Shown here in pieces: positions 5,808 through 7,940 of a stretch of 7,940 nt of DNA. Made by a program: the position numbers and the translations under genes. This DNA is from Candidatus Aenigmatarchaeota archaeon. Lineage in GTDB: Archaea; Aenigmatarchaeota; Aenigmatarchaeia; QMZP01; QMZT01. Position 1 is the stretch's first letter; every line of letters begins with the position of its first letter. Below the pieces are notes generated by a model. That model worked only from the letters and a program-made list of their open reading frames with translations. It had not been told where the DNA came from and ran no database searches. The DNA lies in NCBI GenBank assembly GCA_030634615.1, contig DAOWAL010000057.1, positions 1 to 7,940 on the forward strand, in the 5' to 3' direction.

Positions 5808-7076
5808 ATGACGAAAAAAGAAGAATGTGGGGTATTCGGTGCCCGTTCATTTAACGGGGAAGATATTTCTGTCACTATATACAATGCACTTCTATCACTT
5901 CAGCACAGAGGTCAAGAAGCAACTGGAATTTCTACTCTTAATGACAAGGAAATACAAGTTAAAAAATCCCTTGGATTAGTGTCTTCGTCCTTTTCACCAA
6001 ACACTTTAAGAGATCTTAAAGGTGGGATGGGAATAGGACATGTCAGATATTCGACCGTTGGTACATGCACTGTCAAAGATGCTCAACCATTTAGATTACA
6101 TTATCCGAAGAAAGGAGTTGTACTTGCACACAATGGAAATCTTGTAAATTATGTTAAACTCAGAAATGATCTTTCCGGGAATGGCAGACATTTCACTTCA
6201 ACATGTGATGCAGAAATTATAGCTCACAAATTAGCTGAAGGTATTGTCCAGACCAAAGATATTGAAAAAGCGATATACCAATCAATGGAAGATATGGAAG
6301 GAGCATATTCAGCTGGATTTTTCACTGGTGAAAAAGATCTTATAATTTTCAGGGACCCCTATGGAATCAGACCATTCTGCTACGGTAAAAACTCCGATAA
6401 AGTAATGTTTTCATCAGAGAGTGTAGCTCTAAACATGAATGATGTTTACGATGTACATGACGTAAAACCAGGTGAAATGATAATATTCCATGAAGACGGG
6501 AAAATAGAAAAAAGACAGGTAATGAAAGGTCAAAGAAAACATTGTATGTTTGAATACGTTTACTTCTCAAGACCTGACAGTGTAATAGAAGGTAAAAGTG
6601 TTTATGACGTCAGAATAGAACTTGGTAAAAACATGGCAAGGGGTAATAAAGTTGAAGGTGATATCATAGTACCTGTTCCTGACACGTCAAGATCAGCTGC
6701 AGAAGGAATGTCAAGGGAATGCGGAATCCCTGTAGCAGAGGGGCTCATGAAAAATCGTTATGTCCACAGAACATTCATAACACCGGAACAGAGCACAAGA
6801 TCAAACATGGTAAGCATGAAACTCAATCCTGTTATATCGGTTCTCAAAGATAAGCACGTTATACTTGTGGATGATTCTATTGTAAGAGGAACTACAATGA
6901 AAAAGATTGTCAACATGGTCAGAAAAGCCGGTGCTAAGAGAGTTGATTTGTACATAACATGCCCTCCAATTATATCACCGTGCTTCTATGGTGTAGATAT
7001 AGCAACACACGGCGAACTCATAGCACACCATCACGATGTTGCAGAAAAACGAAAGGAAATTGGAGCAGAGAAATGA
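5808..7076 (+). CDS. purF: Amidophosphoribosyltransferase, 422 residues up to an in-frame TGA
   Basis: Catalyses the first committed step of de novo purine synthesis, making phosphoribosylamine from PRPP and glutamine. The N-terminal Ntn-hydrolase glutaminase domain (7-240) should be exposed by removal of a 6-residue propeptide before the nucleophile C7 (C7-GVFG). R80 in GHVRYST, N109-G110 in AHNGNLVN and D134 in STCDAE are the expected substrate-binding residues. The phosphoribosyltransferase domain (about 250-422) carries the PRPP loop VILVDDSIVRGTT (351-363). C246 (RKHCMFEY) and C392 (SPCFYG) match two of the four [4Fe-4S] ligands of Bacillus-type PurF. The frame is stopped by TGA at 7074-7076, but the same frame continues with the missing conserved C-terminus to 7244. 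As read here the protein is about 55 residues short and lacks the other two cluster ligands. It follows pyrG by 41 bases. Confidence 0.95.
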   Translation: MTKKEECGVFGARSFNGEDISVTIYNALLSLQHRGQEATGISTLNDKEIQVKKSLGLVSSSFSPNTLRDLKGGMGIGHVRYSTVGTCTVKDAQPFRLHYPKKGVVLAHNGNLVNYVKLRNDLSGNGRHFTSTCDAEIIAHKLAEGIVQTKDIEKAIYQSMEDMEGAYSAGFFTGEKDLIIFRDPYGIRPFCYGKNSDKVMFSSESVALNMNDVYDVHDVKPGEMIIFHEDGKIEKRQVMKGQRKHCMFEYVYFSRPDSVIEGKSVYDVRIELGKNMARGNKVEGDIIVPVPDTSRSAAEGMSRECGIPVAEGLMKNRYVHRTFITPEQSTRSNMVSMKLNPVISVLKDKHVILVDDSIVRGTTMKKIVNMVRKAGAKRVDLYITCPPIISPCFYGVDIATHGELIAHHHDVAEKRKEIGAEK

Positions 7077-7244
7077 TATTATCAAGCAGTTGAAGGCATT
7101 GAAAAATCAATAGGCCTTGGAAAAGATAACATATGCAAAGCTTGCATCACGGAAAAATACCCAACATGTCTTGCCCAGCAAATGGCCGATAAAATGAAAA
7201 CACAAAAAAGCCTGAAAAGTGGAAAAAGATATTACGAAATGTAA
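7077..7244 (+). pseudogene. purF: purF C-terminal segment, in frame after the TGA
   Basis: These 55 codons plus TAA are in the same frame as the 5808 start (7242 minus 5808 is 1434, a multiple of three). They translate to the normal PurF C-terminus: YYQAVEGIEKSIGLG (424-438), then C443 and C446 in NICKACITEKYPT (441-453), which match the CxxC iron-sulfur ligands of Bacillus-type PurF. A basic tail follows. With this part the gene is 478 codons including the TGA, the usual family length. No second stop or indel is present, so decay, if any, is limited to one codon. The TGA occupies a position that is normally hydrophobic (Leu in my recollection of Bacillus PurF), and TTA to TGA is one base change. 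No in-frame start here would restore the segment by re-initiation; the ATG overlapping the TGA (7073) is out of frame and ends after six residues. Confidence 0.85.
7204..7209 (-). terminator. Possible T-run terminator for the ERCC4 nuclease gene
   Basis: On the minus strand a TTTTTT run occurs about 36 bases past the nuclease stop, inside the purF 3' end; a shorter TTTTT run at 7223-7227 is nearer. Either could end the leftward transcript. Based on T-runs only, so weak. Confidence 0.22.
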
Positions 7245-7931
7245 TTACTTTTTATGATTATACTCTTCGTTCAATAGTTGCCATATTTTCTTTGCCTTTT
7301 CTTTCCCTATGCCGTCAACTTTCATTAATTTATCTTCTTTTGCTGAGAATATTTTTTTCGGTGTTTTGAATTTTTTCAAAAGATTTTTACTCAATTTTGA
7401 ATTAACATGAGGAAGACCAGAAATTAAAAATTCCTGCAAATCGCTTTTTTTAATGCTTTTTTTCGGACAGCGAATTACCGGAGAGTTCTTACCCTTTACC
7501 TGTTCCCTGTATGCAAGCCAGTATATTTGATCTGCAGTCTCCTTTGCATTTCTTGTCCATATTATTGGCATTTTATAATCAACCGCAAGCGATGCAAGTG
7601 TACCACGTATCATATTCGGATGAACATTCCTTTCAATGAAAAGAAGTTCAGGGTTTCCTTCCAGAATTAAAAGCGGACTTTCAAAGCATTCCTTCATGGC
7701 GGAAAGTTGATTGAAAAGTCTTTTGTCTATTATTGACTGAATAAAATCTGAGAGTGTTTTTCTTTCAACACATACCTTATCAGAACATATGTAATCTCCT
7801 GTTTTCAGTTGTTGTTTTTCAAGTTCAGCATCTGTTTTTCCAAGATTCAGAAAAACACCATTATTAGCTTCCCTGTGATCAACAACTATCTTGACTTTTT
7901 TCTTTTCAAGAGTCTTTTGAGAATGAACCAT
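7245..7931 (-). CDS. ERCC4-type (XPF/Hef) structure-specific nuclease with helix-hairpin-helix tail
   Basis: Predicted to cut branched or flapped DNA in repair or fork processing, probably as a dimer. The 228 residues match the short archaeal XPF form, which lacks the helicase domain found in Hef. The nuclease core carries the expected metal-site residues: VDHRE (17-21, D18, R20, E21), GDY (45-47) and VERKTLSDF (55-63, with E56, R57, K58 and D62), followed by SIIDKRLFNQL (66-76). The C-terminal part holds two helix-hairpin-helix motifs, about 170-188 (ISGLPHVNSKLSKNLLKKF) and 200-219 (DKLMKVDGIGKEKAKKIWQL), which would bind DNA. No obvious PCNA-interacting box is seen at the C-terminus. The chosen ATG at 7931 is only 9 bases from the window edge with no upstream stop visible, so the true start could lie outside; the conserved core begins near residue 13. 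Its stop abuts the purF TAA. Confidence 0.93.
   Translation of the reverse strand: MVHSQKTLEKKKVKIVVDHREANNGVFLNLGKTDAELEKQQLKTGDYICSDKVCVERKTLSDFIQSIIDKRLFNQLSAMKECFESPLLILEGNPELLFIERNVHPNMIRGTLASLAVDYKMPIIWTRNAKETADQIYWLAYREQVKGKNSPVIRCPKKSIKKSDLQEFLISGLPHVNSKLSKNLLKKFKTPKKIFSAKEDKLMKVDGIGKEKAKKIWQLLNEEYNHKK
7249..7253 (+). terminator. Possible T-run terminator for pyrG-purF
   Basis: A TTTTT run begins 5 bases after the distal purF TAA (7242-7244), inside the 3' end of the nuclease gene, in the right place for archaeal U-run termination. No hairpin is evident. Its placement after 7244 rather than after the TGA at 7076 fits the longer gene as the original unit. Confidence 0.28.
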
Positions 7932-7940
7932 AGAAATAAT

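Noticed and set aside
7073..7094. Re-initiation at the ATG overlapping the purF TGA (ATGA)
   Set aside because: This ATG is out of frame with the PurF C-terminus and its frame stops after six residues, so it cannot supply the missing segment.
7074..7244. Frameshift as the cause of the purF truncation
   Set aside because: The C-terminal segment is in exactly the same frame as the upstream coding region. Only a stop codon separates them.
1..7940. CRISPR array, insertion sequence, tRNA or rRNA genes
   Set aside because: No regularly spaced repeats, transposase-like frame with terminal repeats, cloverleaf pattern or rRNA-like sequence was seen. Nearly the whole window is explained by protein genes.

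Overview
The window looks archaeal. GMP synthetase is split into separate amidotransferase (guaAA) and ATP-pyrophosphatase (guaAB) genes, as in archaea. There is a short stand-alone XPF/Hef-type ERCC4 nuclease, an asparagine-sequon-rich surface protein, TATA-like boxes centred about 24-26 bases before several start codons (leaderless-style promoters), and little use of Shine-Dalgarno sites. The DNA is AT-rich and the genes are tightly packed. The N-terminus of the GuaAA protein reads very like Thermoplasma GuaAA from memory, and the surface protein resembles those of DPANN-type archaea. The phylum cannot be fixed from this window.

Layout, left to right. (1) 1-764, minus: the N-terminal 254 residues of a secreted or membrane-anchored surface protein that runs off the left edge. 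(2) 765-869: a divergent promoter region holding a long imperfect hairpin. (3) 870-1190, plus: a small basic helical protein of unknown function. (4) 1227-2558, plus: glnA, type I glutamine synthetase. (5) 2559-3506 and 3516-4103, minus: guaAB and guaAA, an operon transcribed leftward as guaAA then guaAB. (6) 4104-4161: a compact divergent promoter with a 13-bp direct repeat. (7) 4162-5766 and 5808-7244, plus: pyrG and purF. (8) 7245-7931, minus: ERCC4 nuclease, with its start close to the right edge.

The core, glnA - guaAB/guaAA - pyrG - purF, is a glutamine-nitrogen cluster. GlnA makes glutamine. GuaAA, PyrG and PurF each strip its amide nitrogen, for GMP, CTP and the first committed step of purine synthesis.

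The most notable observation is in purF. An in-frame TGA at codon 423 separates 422 residues from a further 55 codons in the same frame. Those 55 codons encode the conserved PurF C-terminus, including the CxxC pair that supplies two of the four iron-sulfur ligands. They end in a TAA that abuts the stop codon of the convergent nuclease gene. The gene is therefore a recent nonsense allele, a sequence error, or a read-through gene. Both convergent gene pairs meet with zero spacing at the same hexamer, TAATTA.
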